From CAYYUA01 sp964542585 (GTDB lineage: Bacteria; Bacteroidota; Bacteroidia; CAILMK01; CAYYUA01), in the NCBI GenBank assembly GCA_964542585.1, contig CAZIUI010000002.1, positions 118,497 to 182,496 of the forward strand: a stretch of 64,000 nt of DNA, written 5' to 3'. The number at the start of each line of letters is the position of its first letter. Within the stretch, counting starts at the first letter, position 1. The notes below the pieces were generated by a model, which saw only the letters and a list, made by a program, of their open reading frames with translations, was not told where the DNA came from and searched no databases. The position numbers and the translations under genes are program-made. Shown here piece after piece: positions 1 to 9,068 of this stretch.

Positions 1-319
1 CCGGAACCTGGCCATCAAATTCGCTTACGATTTTCTGAGCCATTCCGTTAAGATGTTTGGCTTTGTTATTCGGATAGCTAATACTTTTGACATAAGGGTA
101 AATATCATCTGGCGTAGCATTCGCTAGAGCATGGACATGTGGAAATGCTTCAAAAAAAGAAGGCGTGGTCATGTTCACCCTTTTATCAGTGCACTGAGCA
201 GAAAGGATTACCGCCACCAATAACTGATAGGGCGATTGGTACTGAAGTTCAGTGTCAGGTTCTGGTAAAGCTTGTTCAAAGTATTGCTTTACCGCTTGGT
301 ATCGGTCTTTTTTGCGCAT
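1..319 (-). CDS. nth: Endonuclease III, partial (3' end outside window)
   Basis: This is the N-terminal part of a base-excision-repair glycosylase/AP lyase that removes oxidised pyrimidines. On the minus strand an ATG at 317-319 opens a frame that reaches base 1 without a stop (106 codons). The translation contains the family's block SPYQLLVAVILSAQCTD followed by KRVN, which is diagnostic. The helix-hairpin-helix, the catalytic Lys/Asp and the iron-sulfur cysteines would lie beyond the window and cannot be checked. An AGGAG at 331-335 lies 11 nt from the ATG; strong Shine-Dalgarno sequences are uncommon in Bacteroidota. The gene starts only about 30 bp after the terminator of the preceding secreted-protein gene, so its own promoter would have to be very close or overlap that terminator. 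Confidence 0.9.
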   Translation of the reverse strand, partial: MRKKDRYQAVKQYFEQALPEPDTELQYQSPYQLLVAVILSAQCTDKRVNMTTPSFFEAFPHVHALANATPDDIYPYVKSISYPNNKAKHLNGMAQKIVSEFDGQVP

Positions 320-351
320 ACGAACTTAAACTCCTGTGTCCGCTTATAATC

Positions 352-383
352 TAAAAAAAGCCCCCTCTTTTTTAGAGGAGGCT
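352..383 (-). terminator. Rho-independent terminator of the T9SS type A protein
   Basis: Read on the minus strand, a ten-position stem (AGCCTCCTCT against AGAGGGGGCT, one mismatch) with a short A-rich loop is followed by a run of seven T. It lies about 40 bp after the stop of the secreted-protein gene and just before nth. Confidence 0.85.
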
Positions 384-422
384 TTAAGCATTCGAATTAT
401 TCCCAGAAGCTAAAAATACTAC

Positions 423-2183
423 CTACTTGGTAATACTTAGTTTTCGGGTAACCTCACCCTCATCGCTTCTGATGTTGAGGAAATAAATACCGGGCTGAAG
501 GTCACGACTGTCGATTTGAATAGCTGTATTGTCCGTATTGGATAACTGGTAAGTACCAAAGTTTTGTACTTTCTTACCAATCGTATTATACAACTGAACG
601 TCTACCTCAGTATTTTCTTGACTGTTTAATTGAACTTGGACCTGATCTCCACTTGAAGCCGGATTAGGATAAACTTCTACCTCAACGCCTTGGGCACCAT
701 TTGGTGTCAACCCAATTCCGCTGGTTGTATCACCAGGATCATCAACAACGGTATCAATGTTATCACTTTCATCAGCACTTATGTGAAAAGTGAAAGGGAA
801 GTACCGAGCTGTGGAAGCATTGTTATTGGGGCCGGGAGCTTCGCTTGGTGGTGCGTTGAGCATGTAAAAGTTATCTTGAAAAAAATCGGCTAACTGGGGA
901 TCCTCATAACGTTGACCATTTAATATGGTCAAGGCATTGGTCCAGGATTCATTGGGGATTAATCCGGAAAAGACGTTTTGAATGGTGGTGATATAGTTAT
1001 TTTGATAAACAATGTTATCACTTTGATCAATGGTACGCAAAGTATCTCTTCCGTCAATCGGGTATCCCGGCTTAAAGCTTGCTGTAGCAGCTACCGAGAG
1101 TGGCTCTCCAAGCTGCCTACTTGCAGCCGGCACTTCCATGTTAGCATCTAAGGTAATGTCGGTCGAGGCATCGTTATTATTGGTATTAAATTCATCATCA
1201 GTAGTTAGCGGGATCCGAACCTCACCATCGGGGTTACTCATTTCAGCTTGTGTTACGTTAGCGGGAGCGGAGGCTGCCCTGATGGTATCACCCGTAAAAG
1301 GACCTTCTTGAGTCTCTCCCCAGGAAATATAGTTTTGGCGCACAATGTAATATTGCACAACTAAGGTATCAACAACCTCTTGTTTAGAAGTGGTTATATT
1401 ATCAATTAGCTGAACCTGCCTCGGGTTATTTTTAAGCGTACTATCAGGCATTAGCATTTGGGTGTCTACCTGGTTACTGTTGGGAAACGTATCGTAAAGG
1501 TTGTATGCTGGGTAAAGCATGGTATCCTTGGTAACAGTCAAAGGATTTTGGTTGTCATTAAAGAAAGTTACCCGGGTTTCGATTACGTTTGTATCCGTAT
1601 TCGTGTAACGAAATGCTGTATCAAAACGATACCTAAAACTGTCTTTATTATCTCCTTCTACGCGGAAATCTACAGCTGTAGTATCGATAAAAGTGGTGTC
1701 TGTAATAGCTAAGGAATCAACAGGCCTGTTGTACCAGTAAGGGAAACTTACTGAATCAAGGTTGTAACTATTGATATATTGGAGCGTGGGAAGATCACTT
1801 GATAAACGATCTATTAAATCCTCTCCAGGGTTGAATACCATACCAACTGAATGAAAAAATACCCCACCAAAACTGTTAGTGAATTCAAGTAGCGATGAAT
1901 CTCTATGAATCGGAGTAAATGCCCGGTTAGATTGACTAGGAAGGGCTTGATTAATCAAATTCTCAATGTTGTAACTTTCGCTGAAAGGCTCTGTTGCAAT
2001 TTCGCGGGAAGCTGACTGATTTTCATCTGCAAAGTAAGACCCATCGGATTCCGAGCCAGGGTTGACCTGTTTAACAGCGTTTTCTTCTTTAGCTAATTCA
2101 CTTTTAGGAGCTAGCGTTGGTGATTGTGCCATTACCCCTATTGTTGTAAAAAGGGATAAACCAATTGATAATAATCTTTTCAT
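423..2183 (-). CDS. Secreted protein with T9SS type A C-terminal sorting domain
   Basis: A 586-residue exported protein of unknown function. The first 20 residues (MKRLLSIGLSLFTTIGVMAQ) form a Sec signal peptide. The last ~85 residues are a type A T9SS sorting domain: VEVYPNP, then LYNTIGKKV, then LQPGIYFLNIR and the terminal basic RKLSITK. The type IX machinery recognises this domain at the outer membrane and usually removes it. The middle is rich in Asp, Asn, Thr and Gln and has no fold I recognise; short D/T-rich segments such as DTTFIDTTAVDF recur. The gene stands alone between ispG and nth, with its own promoter (TATATTTG, 2216-2223) and terminator. The surface-exposed or secreted role is inferred from the sorting domain only. 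Confidence 0.85.
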   Translation of the reverse strand: MKRLLSIGLSLFTTIGVMAQSPTLAPKSELAKEENAVKQVNPGSESDGSYFADENQSASREIATEPFSESYNIENLINQALPSQSNRAFTPIHRDSSLLEFTNSFGGVFFHSVGMVFNPGEDLIDRLSSDLPTLQYINSYNLDSVSFPYWYNRPVDSLAITDTTFIDTTAVDFRVEGDNKDSFRYRFDTAFRYTNTDTNVIETRVTFFNDNQNPLTVTKDTMLYPAYNLYDTFPNSNQVDTQMLMPDSTLKNNPRQVQLIDNITTSKQEVVDTLVVQYYIVRQNYISWGETQEGPFTGDTIRAASAPANVTQAEMSNPDGEVRIPLTTDDEFNTNNNDASTDITLDANMEVPAASRQLGEPLSVAATASFKPGYPIDGRDTLRTIDQSDNIVYQNNYITTIQNVFSGLIPNESWTNALTILNGQRYEDPQLADFFQDNFYMLNAPPSEAPGPNNNASTARYFPFTFHISADESDNIDTVVDDPGDTTSGIGLTPNGAQGVEVEVYPNPASSGDQVQVQLNSQENTEVDVQLYNTIGKKVQNFGTYQLSNTDNTAIQIDSRDLQPGIYFLNIRSDEGEVTRKLSITK

Positions 2184-2215
2184 AATATTTTGCTTTTAGA
2201 TGCTCAAAAGAATGG

Positions 2216-2246
2216 CAAATATAGTGCATTTCCGGTAGGCACTAAA
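2216..2246 (-). promoter_or_regulatory. Bacteroidota-type promoter for the T9SS type A protein
   Basis: Minus strand: TTTA (2243-2246), 19-nt spacer, then TATATTTG (2216-2223), an exact match to the TAnnTTTG -7 element. The expected start leaves an mRNA leader of about 25 nt before the ATG at 2183. Confidence 0.6.
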
Positions 2247-2278
2247 TATTTCATGCCGTTTTGTCTTTTGAAGGACGA

Positions 2279-4285
2279 TTATTCTGCAAGTTCCGTTGTC
2301 TCGGCCCAATTTCCATCTGCCTTAATGATATTGATGAGCTCTTCCAACGCTTCTTCACTTCCCAGATTCTTCTTAACAATTTCCTTACCCCGATAAAGGG
2401 CTACTTTTCCACGGCCAGTTCCTACATAACCATAATCAGCATCCGCCATTTCGCCTGGTCCGTTAACGATACACCCCATAACTGCAATCTTCACGCCCTG
2501 TAAGTGGCTAGTCTTTTCCTTGACCATAGCCGTGGTTTCCTGTAAATCAAATTGGGTGCGTCCACAAGACGGGCATGCAATGAATTCTGTTTTAGAAATC
2601 CTTGCGCCAGTGGCCTGAAGAATATCAAAACTTACCCGGTTGACCATTCTAATAGTATTTACCAAATGGTTTTCCTGAGGATCAGTGTAGCGGATCCATA
2701 AACCATCAGTAAGACCATCCACCAGAAGAGCTCCCTGATCGGTAGCAGCATGAAGGATGAATGCTTCTTGGTCATCCATGCTGTAACTTGTCGTTGGGAT
2801 TACGGGAAGGTCAACTCCCATGTGAATCAAGTCTAAACTCGCTTTTCTCAGCGTAGGATAAGCATGCTCATGGTGAGTACTCAGGATAAGTGCTGTGGAA
2901 TGTTCGGTTTTAAAAGTTTCCATCAGGTTTTCATCAATTTCTTCAACGCTCACAGCCAAAAAATTCAGGGAGGAATGCTTTGGGGAACCGTGTAGATAGG
3001 TTTGTTTATCCAGTAGGGGATAAGCTTGAGGATGGGCTTGTTCAAGCCATGTGTCGTAATCATAAATCAACCCTAAACTTTCAGGAGGATCAAAGGGCAA
3101 TATTTGACGGCCTAAATAAAGCCAATCGCAGGCATGCTCCCCTGGTTGCCATTCGTTAATCCCTGGCTGGTAGTGATGATCGATAGCTTTCAGGGATAGA
3201 GGACGAAGATCCTGCTTTTGGGAGTAGTCGGCTATGACTTGCTTGGCATTGCTCCCCCCTACGGTTAAAATTGCCTTACTATTCCGGGGTTGGAATGAAA
3301 ACGGATCATAGTCCGGATCAGGAATTGACAATTTTAAATCTCTATTCTGAAGTTGAGGGATGGGTTTAAGGTTGGTACGCTGAGCGTAGCGATCAGCTAG
3401 TTTCTTAGCAACAGGGGGCTCATAAACTGCATCCTCCGTTAAAGAAACCCTTATGGTATCGCCCAGGCCATCTTCTAACAAAGTACCAATTCCGCTAGCT
3501 GATTTAATACGGGCTTCTTCTCCATCACCAGCTTCCGTTACTCCCAGGTGTAGCGGATAGTACATCCCTTCTTCGTCCATCTTGGCTACGAGCATTCGGT
3601 AAGCCTGCACCATGACCTTAGGATTACTAGCCTTCATAGAAAGGACGATTTCTCGAAAATCCTGCTCTTCAGCAATCCTAAGAAATTCCATTGCTGATTC
3701 CACCATGCCTGCCGGTGTATCACCGTAACGGTTCATGATGCGATCCGACAGGGAACCATGATTCGTACCGATCCGCATGGCGGTCCCATATTGCTTACAA
3801 AGCTGAACCAAAGGAGTAAACTTTTCCCGGATCCGTTCTAGCTCAGCTTGGTATTCTTCATCCGAAAACTCAAATACCTGGAAACGCTTTTTATCCGCAT
3901 AATTACCGGGATTGATTCTTACCTTATCCACTATTTGAGCGGCTATTTCCGCAGCATTGGGAGTAAAGTGGATATCCGCTATTAATGGGATCCGATAGCC
4001 GCGGCTACGCAGCTGATCTTTAATATTCTGTAGGTTTTCAGCTTCCCTTTTACTGGGGGCCGTTAAACGCACATAATCACAACCCGCATCCGCTAATTGC
4101 TTCACCTCTTCCACACTAGCTTCCGTATCCCGGGTGTTGGAAATAGTCATGGATTGAATCCTAATAGGGTTATCCCCTCCAACAGCTACACCTCCGATAT
4201 CTACAGCTCTTGTACGCCTTCTTTTGTAGGCATTCAAGCTATCGCAGAAATGAAAGTGTTTTAAATAGTCCTGAACATCAATCAT
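2279..4285 (-). CDS. ispG: 4-hydroxy-3-methylbut-2-enyl-diphosphate synthase (long form)
   Basis: Converts methylerythritol cyclodiphosphate to HMBPP in the non-mevalonate isoprenoid pathway, using a [4Fe-4S] cluster. The 668 residues match the long, three-domain form found in Bacteroidota, Chlamydiae and plants rather than the ~370-residue E. coli type. An N-terminal TIM barrel (about 20-290: IGGVAVGGDNPIRIQSM, RINPGNYAD) is followed by a large insertion domain (about 300-560) and the C-terminal cluster domain. Cluster ligands are visible as CPSCGRT (C571, C574) and GCIVNGPGE (C605, with the nearby Glu). The start at MIDVQDYLKHFHFCDSL fits relatives that begin just before the YKRR segment. 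It is divergent from mlaE. No pathway neighbour lies next to it. Confidence 0.95.
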   Translation of the reverse strand: MIDVQDYLKHFHFCDSLNAYKRRRTRAVDIGGVAVGGDNPIRIQSMTISNTRDTEASVEEVKQLADAGCDYVRLTAPSKREAENLQNIKDQLRSRGYRIPLIADIHFTPNAAEIAAQIVDKVRINPGNYADKKRFQVFEFSDEEYQAELERIREKFTPLVQLCKQYGTAMRIGTNHGSLSDRIMNRYGDTPAGMVESAMEFLRIAEEQDFREIVLSMKASNPKVMVQAYRMLVAKMDEEGMYYPLHLGVTEAGDGEEARIKSASGIGTLLEDGLGDTIRVSLTEDAVYEPPVAKKLADRYAQRTNLKPIPQLQNRDLKLSIPDPDYDPFSFQPRNSKAILTVGGSNAKQVIADYSQKQDLRPLSLKAIDHHYQPGINEWQPGEHACDWLYLGRQILPFDPPESLGLIYDYDTWLEQAHPQAYPLLDKQTYLHGSPKHSSLNFLAVSVEEIDENLMETFKTEHSTALILSTHHEHAYPTLRKASLDLIHMGVDLPVIPTTSYSMDDQEAFILHAATDQGALLVDGLTDGLWIRYTDPQENHLVNTIRMVNRVSFDILQATGARISKTEFIACPSCGRTQFDLQETTAMVKEKTSHLQGVKIAVMGCIVNGPGEMADADYGYVGTGRGKVALYRGKEIVKKNLGSEEALEELINIIKADGNWAETTELAE

Positions 4286-4486
4286 AGTAACGGGAAGTAA
4301 AGTTTGGGCTGTTTTTATTGTACGAAAATAAGGACTGCTTTTGCTTTTTCATGCTTACTACTTTAAGGTCATTTGCTTTTCGTTTGTTTCAAATACTGAA
4401 TATAAGCCGGTAGAGGTATTTGAATAGCCTTTAAAGTTTTTAGGCTTCCTTTACATTCGTGCTTCAAAAGTGATGGCTTCTTATAA

Positions 4487-5224
4487 ATGAACCCTTTTTT
4501 TTACTTTGGAAAGTACTTGGGACTGCTTGGCAAAACTTTTTCTAAACCAGAAAAAGGAAGCTTGTATCTTCAGCGGACCCTCCAAGAAATGGACAACATT
4601 GGGGTGAAATCACTTGGCATTGTGGTTTTGATTTCTATATTCATGGGAGCCGTCACCACTATTCAAACAGCTTATCAGCTAATTTCTGACTTTATATCCA
4701 AAAGCGTCATCGGTAGTGTAGTTAGCAATTCCAGCATGCTAGAGCTATCACCTACCATTACTTCATTGGTGTTAGCAGGGCGAATTGGTTCTAGTATAGC
4801 TTCTGAGATCGGCACCATGCGCGTAAGCGAACAAATTGATGCTTTGGAGGTGATGGGTATAAATTCAGCGGGGTATTTAATTTTACCGAAGATCGTAGCG
4901 GCATTGTTGGTCATACCCATGCTTGTGATTATTTCCATGTTCCTTGCTATTTCGGGTGGGATTGTAGCAGGTGAGGCTACTGGAATCGTTAGCTCCCAGG
5001 AATTCCTGGAAGGCACCCGGGCAACATTTAAAAACTTTACTGTTATTTTTTCCTTGATAAAAGCCTTTGCATTTGCTTTTGTCATTTCTTCTGTACCTGC
5101 CTACCAAGGATATTATACATTTGGTGGCTCATTAGAAGTGGGTCAATCCAGTACCAAGGCTGTTGTTTTAAGCTGTGTGTTTATCCTTTTTTTGGACTAC
5201 CTTCTGGCCCAGCTATTCCTGTAA
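4487..5224 (+). CDS. mlaE: MlaE-family ABC transporter permease
   Basis: Inner-membrane permease of a Mla-type phospholipid transporter (245 residues, the usual MlaE length). The family signature is visible: FMGAVTTIQTAYQL near residue 55, LVLAGRIGSSIASEIGTMRVSEQIDALEVMG around 90-120, and several hydrophobic helices towards the C-terminus. It forms a pair with the ATPase gene 15 bp downstream, so the two are surely co-transcribed. The periplasmic MlaD (MCE) subunit that normally completes the complex is not encoded here; the next gene is uvrA on the other strand. The family is known to move phospholipids between the outer and inner membranes; direction and substrate cannot be read from the sequence. 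Confidence 0.9.
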   Translation: MNPFFYFGKYLGLLGKTFSKPEKGSLYLQRTLQEMDNIGVKSLGIVVLISIFMGAVTTIQTAYQLISDFISKSVIGSVVSNSSMLELSPTITSLVLAGRIGSSIASEIGTMRVSEQIDALEVMGINSAGYLILPKIVAALLVIPMLVIISMFLAISGGIVAGEATGIVSSQEFLEGTRATFKNFTVIFSLIKAFAFAFVISSVPAYQGYYTFGGSLEVGQSSTKAVVLSCVFILFLDYLLAQLFL

Positions 5225-5239
5225 TGGTATAAAACCGCT

Positions 5240-5992
5240 ATGATCACAGTCGAACACATCTTCAAGTCTTTTGATGGAAATCCCGTAATATCGGATATCA
5301 ATACGAAATTCGATCAGGGCCGGATTAATATGATTATTGGGGCCAGTGGAAGTGGTAAGACAGTCCTGATGAAGTGCATAGTCGGCCTTCATGAGCCAAC
5401 CGATGGTAAAATTTACTACAACGATAAGGAATTCACGTGCCTGACTTACGACCAGAAGAAATCATTAAGGAAAGAGATGGGCATGTTGTTTCAAGGTTCA
5501 GCACTTTTTGATTCGCTGAATGTGGAAGAAAATGTGGGCTTTGCCTTAAGGATCTTTACCAACAAGACTAAGCAAGAAATAAAAGATCGGGTGGACTTTT
5601 GCCTTGAACGCGTAAACCTTGGGAAAGTCAATAACCTTTACCCTTCAGAATTGAGTGGCGGAATGAAAAAGCGGGTTGGTATTGCCCGGGCTATTTCCAT
5701 GAATCCCCAGTATTTGTTTGTTGATGAGCCCAATTCAGGCCTGGATCCGCAAACAGCTTCGGTAATTGATAATTTAATCAGAGAGATCACGGAGGAATTT
5801 AACGTTACCACTGTCATCAATACCCATGACATGAATTCGATTTTTGAAATTGGTGAGCAAATTGTCTTCTTACACCAAGGTCAGAAATGGTGGGAAGGCA
5901 CACCTTCGGAAATAAAGGATACATCCAACCCGGAACTCCACGCTTTTGTCTACTCATCCGAATTTATAAAGCAAAGGCACGCCAGCGTCTAA
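5240..5992 (+). CDS. mlaF: MlaF-family ABC transporter ATP-binding protein
   Basis: ATPase partner of the preceding permease (250 residues). It has Walker A GASGSGKT (about residues 34-41), the signature LSGGMKKR, Walker B LFVDEPNSGLDP and the switch His in NTHDMNS. The 'GGMKKR' form and the 'NSGLDP' Walker B are typical of MlaF rather than of nutrient importers. The gene starts 15 bp after mlaE. Its TAA (5990-5992) overlaps the stop codon of uvrA, which arrives from the other strand. A third subunit gene (mlaD) is missing from the locus. Confidence 0.9.
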   Translation: MITVEHIFKSFDGNPVISDINTKFDQGRINMIIGASGSGKTVLMKCIVGLHEPTDGKIYYNDKEFTCLTYDQKKSLRKEMGMLFQGSALFDSLNVEENVGFALRIFTNKTKQEIKDRVDFCLERVNLGKVNNLYPSELSGGMKKRVGIARAISMNPQYLFVDEPNSGLDPQTASVIDNLIREITEEFNVTTVINTHDMNSIFEIGEQIVFLHQGQKWWEGTPSEIKDTSNPELHAFVYSSEFIKQRHASV

Positions 5993-8904
5993 CCTGCTTG
6001 AGCGTGCTGAAGGCTTCGCTCATGCTCAACTTTTTCCTTTAAGTACTGGCCGGTGTAAGAGTCTTCTAGTTGCATAAGCCCCTCGGGATCACCTTGGTAC
6101 AAGCAATATCCGCCTTTAGCGCCCCCTTCTGGTCCTAGATCAATGACCCAATCAGCACTTTTAATGATGTCCAGGTTGTGTTCAACAATAAAGATGGTAT
6201 GGCCTTTTCCTACCAAGGCATGAAAAGCAGTAAGCAGTTTATGGATGTCATGAAAGTGCAGGCCGGTTGTAGGCTCATCAAAAATGAACAGGATAGGGTC
6301 ATCAGTAGCCTGTTTTGTTAAGAAGCTGGCGAGCTTAATCCTTTGAGCCTCCCCACCGCTCAGGTTTATGGAAGGCTGACCAAGCTTGATGTAACCAAGC
6401 CCAACATCAGCAAGGGGCTGTATCTGCTGAACGATGGCATTTTCCTTCTTAAAGAAATCCAATGCTTCATCAACTGTCATTTCCAGCACATCAGCAATAT
6501 TATGGTCCTGGTAAGTAATCTTAAGCAAATCATCTTTAAAACGCCTGCCATTGCACTCCTCACACGTCAGATGGATATCAGCCATAAACTGCATCTCAAC
6601 AGTGATGTGGCCTTCTCCTTTGCAGTTATCACAACGGCCGCCATCTACATTAAAGGAAAAATGACCCGGCGTATAGCCTTGGGCTTTAGCAGCCGGCTGA
6701 TAGGCAAAAAGCTCCCTTATCGGATCAAACGCCTTAAGGTAGGTAACAGGATTAGAACGGGAGGACTTGCCAAGGGGATTCTGATCAACATAAGCTACGC
6801 GATGTAAACCGTTTTTAGGGAGGTGAACATTGTGACAAAAGTAGGGAGATGGCGCTTCTTGTTCTTGAAGCCCTTGTAGACTTGGCTGTAAAACCTCGCC
6901 CACAAAAGTGGATTTGCCTGAACCACTCACACCAGTAATTACTGAGATGGCCTGAAGGGGAAGTTTGAGATCGACATGCTTCAAATTGTGGCGGTAGGCT
7001 CCTTCTATTTCAAGGAAACGCTCTGGTTGCCGGCGCTCAGGATCTGGTGGTATCAGACGCCTACCATTGAGGTAATCGGCCGTCAGGGTATCCCCACCCT
7101 TTAACAATTCCAGGACGGTCCCCTGAAAAATCAACTCACCACCTTGATTCCCGGCATGCGGTCCTACATCCAGAATTTGATCAGCAGCACGGATGATGGC
7201 TTCATCATGCTCTACCACGATCACTGTGTTACCGAGGGATTTTAAATTCTTTAGTACATTTACAAGGCGCTCGTTATCGCGTGGGTGAAGCCCAACGCTT
7301 GGCTCATCCAGAATGTATAGGGAGCCGGTTAGGTTACTGCCCAGGGAAGTTACTAGCTGGATCCGTTGTGTTTCACCGCCTGATAAGGTATTTGCAGGCC
7401 TGTTGAGGGAAAGGTACCCCAGGCCAACTTCCGAGAGCAAGGTAGTTAGGCTTTGAATTTCCGTAAGTAAACGTTTGGCTATTTGAGCCTCATCAGGATT
7501 CAGGCTCAGGTTATTGAAGAATTCGCGAACCTCACTTATGGGCGTGGTAAGTAAGTCCGTTATAGCGGTGCCATTGATTTTAACGTAAGTGGCGGCTTCG
7601 CATAGCCTGGTTCCTTTACAAGTAGGGCAGGTTGTTTTACCCTTGTACCGCGCTAAAAGCACCCGGTATTGGATCTTGTAAGATTTCCTTTCCAGGTATT
7701 TGAAGAAATCATTTAAACCATCCACATCAGAAGCTCCATTCCAAAGTAAGTTTTGCTGCTGCCGCGTCAGTTCCTGGTAAGGCCTGTGAATTGGAAAGTC
7801 ATATCTTGATGCTCGCTTGATGAAAGCTTTTTTCCATTCACTCATTTTATCTCCTTTCCAACACGCTACGGCATCCTCGTAAATGGATAGCGATTTATCC
7901 GGTATCACTTTATCTTCATCGAGCCCGATGGTTTGACCAAAACCCTCGCAAGTAGGACAGGCGCCATACGGGCTGTTAAAAGTAAAAAGGTTAACAGAGG
8001 GTTCTTCAAACTGGATTCCGTCAAGCTCAAAACGGTTGTTAAACTCATGCTGAAGCGGTTGCTTTTGATCATCATAAAATTCAAGGATGCAAGACCCTTG
8101 AGCCTCAAATAGAGCGGTTTGTAGAGAATCGCTAATCCTTGTTTGGAGGTCCTCATCCGGATTTTGTTTGACAGTAAGTCGATCCACGATAAGACGCGTA
8201 TTATTCTCCATATAATCCGGATCAGCTACAGCTTCTAACAATGCTCGATCATTCAAGGACTCCTGCCCTTCAAGGTGATTGACAAGTTGCTCAACCTTAA
8301 CCACTTGCTTGCCGATTTGAACACGGTTAAATCCCTTTTGAAGAATAACAGCAAATTCATCCTTCCATGAACGTTCCTCTGGTTTAGGAACAGGCGCTAA
8401 GACTTGAAAACGGTTATCTTCAGGTTGGCTTTGAATAAAATCTAACATGTCCTGCACGGTGTGGCGCTTAACTTCCCGGCCACTAGCAGGCGAGATCGTT
8501 CTTCCTACTCTAGCATATAATAGCTTTAAGTAGTCATAGATTTCAGAAAAAGTCCCGACTGTGGAGCGTGGATTAGCGTTGCTGACTTTTTGTTTTATGG
8601 CGATGGCTGGTGCTAACCCCTTGATGTAATCTACCTCTGGCTTGTTAATCTTGCCCAGAAACTGCCGGATGTAGGCAGAAAGGCTTTCGATGTAGCGCCG
8701 CTGACCTTCCGCATACATGGTATCAAAAGCCAGCGAAGTTTTGCCACTACCGGACACCCCTGTTACTACAATAAATTGGTTTTGAGGGATAGCGATATCT
8801 ATCCCCTTCAGGTTATTTTGCCTGATATTTTTAGCCAGGATATATCGCTTGTGATCCAATTCTTCAAGGTTGGTAACTCCCATATCAATTATTTTCCTTA
8901 GCAT
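5989..8904 (-). CDS. uvrA: Excinuclease ABC subunit A
   Basis: Damage-recognition ATPase of nucleotide excision repair (971 residues). Two ABC modules are visible: the first with Walker A GVSGSGKTSLAFDT near the N-terminus and signature LSGGETQRIQL plus DEPSVGLHPRD; the second with GVSGSGKSTF, LSGGEAQRIKL and FIFDEPTTGLHFHD. Zinc-binding cysteine pairs occur as CPTCEG/CPTCKG in the first half and CDNCKGEG/CEECNG in the second. Two Met codons are possible starts (8904 and 8883); the longer is given. The gene is alone on its strand and shares overlapping stop codons with mlaF. Bacteroidota often carry more than one UvrA paralogue, so this may not be the only copy. Confidence 0.95.
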   Translation of the reverse strand: MLRKIIDMGVTNLEELDHKRYILAKNIRQNNLKGIDIAIPQNQFIVVTGVSGSGKTSLAFDTMYAEGQRRYIESLSAYIRQFLGKINKPEVDYIKGLAPAIAIKQKVSNANPRSTVGTFSEIYDYLKLLYARVGRTISPASGREVKRHTVQDMLDFIQSQPEDNRFQVLAPVPKPEERSWKDEFAVILQKGFNRVQIGKQVVKVEQLVNHLEGQESLNDRALLEAVADPDYMENNTRLIVDRLTVKQNPDEDLQTRISDSLQTALFEAQGSCILEFYDDQKQPLQHEFNNRFELDGIQFEEPSVNLFTFNSPYGACPTCEGFGQTIGLDEDKVIPDKSLSIYEDAVACWKGDKMSEWKKAFIKRASRYDFPIHRPYQELTRQQQNLLWNGASDVDGLNDFFKYLERKSYKIQYRVLLARYKGKTTCPTCKGTRLCEAATYVKINGTAITDLLTTPISEVREFFNNLSLNPDEAQIAKRLLTEIQSLTTLLSEVGLGYLSLNRPANTLSGGETQRIQLVTSLGSNLTGSLYILDEPSVGLHPRDNERLVNVLKNLKSLGNTVIVVEHDEAIIRAADQILDVGPHAGNQGGELIFQGTVLELLKGGDTLTADYLNGRRLIPPDPERRQPERFLEIEGAYRHNLKHVDLKLPLQAISVITGVSGSGKSTFVGEVLQPSLQGLQEQEAPSPYFCHNVHLPKNGLHRVAYVDQNPLGKSSRSNPVTYLKAFDPIRELFAYQPAAKAQGYTPGHFSFNVDGGRCDNCKGEGHITVEMQFMADIHLTCEECNGRRFKDDLLKITYQDHNIADVLEMTVDEALDFFKKENAIVQQIQPLADVGLGYIKLGQPSINLSGGEAQRIKLASFLTKQATDDPILFIFDEPTTGLHFHDIHKLLTAFHALVGKGHTIFIVEHNLDIIKSADWVIDLGPEGGAKGGYCLYQGDPEGLMQLEDSYTGQYLKEKVEHERSLQHAQAG

Positions 8905-8907
8905 TTT

Positions 8908-8939
8908 TTTGGAAAATCTAAATCCTCCAATTAAATTTC
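8908..8939 (+). promoter_or_regulatory. Candidate promoter of the ECF sigma gene
   Basis: TTTG (8908-8911), 20-nt spacer, TAAATTTC (8932-8939), one mismatch to TAnnTTTG. It lies in the 164-bp divergent gap between uvrA and the sigma gene and would give a leader of about 120 nt. Confidence 0.4.
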
Positions 8940-9068
8940 ATTTAAGTTTTTTAGTTAATATTGCTTAAAATTGTTCAACAGCCGTAAATCATTGTCGTTA
9001 TAAGCAACACTTCTACACTGTTTTTTGAGGCCATTAATCACATTTTAGCAACTAAACAAAACAGTACT

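Noticed and set aside
139..354. Plus-strand open frame of 71 codons
   Set aside because: It lies opposite the endonuclease III gene, and its translation resembles nothing; the minus strand carries the real motif.
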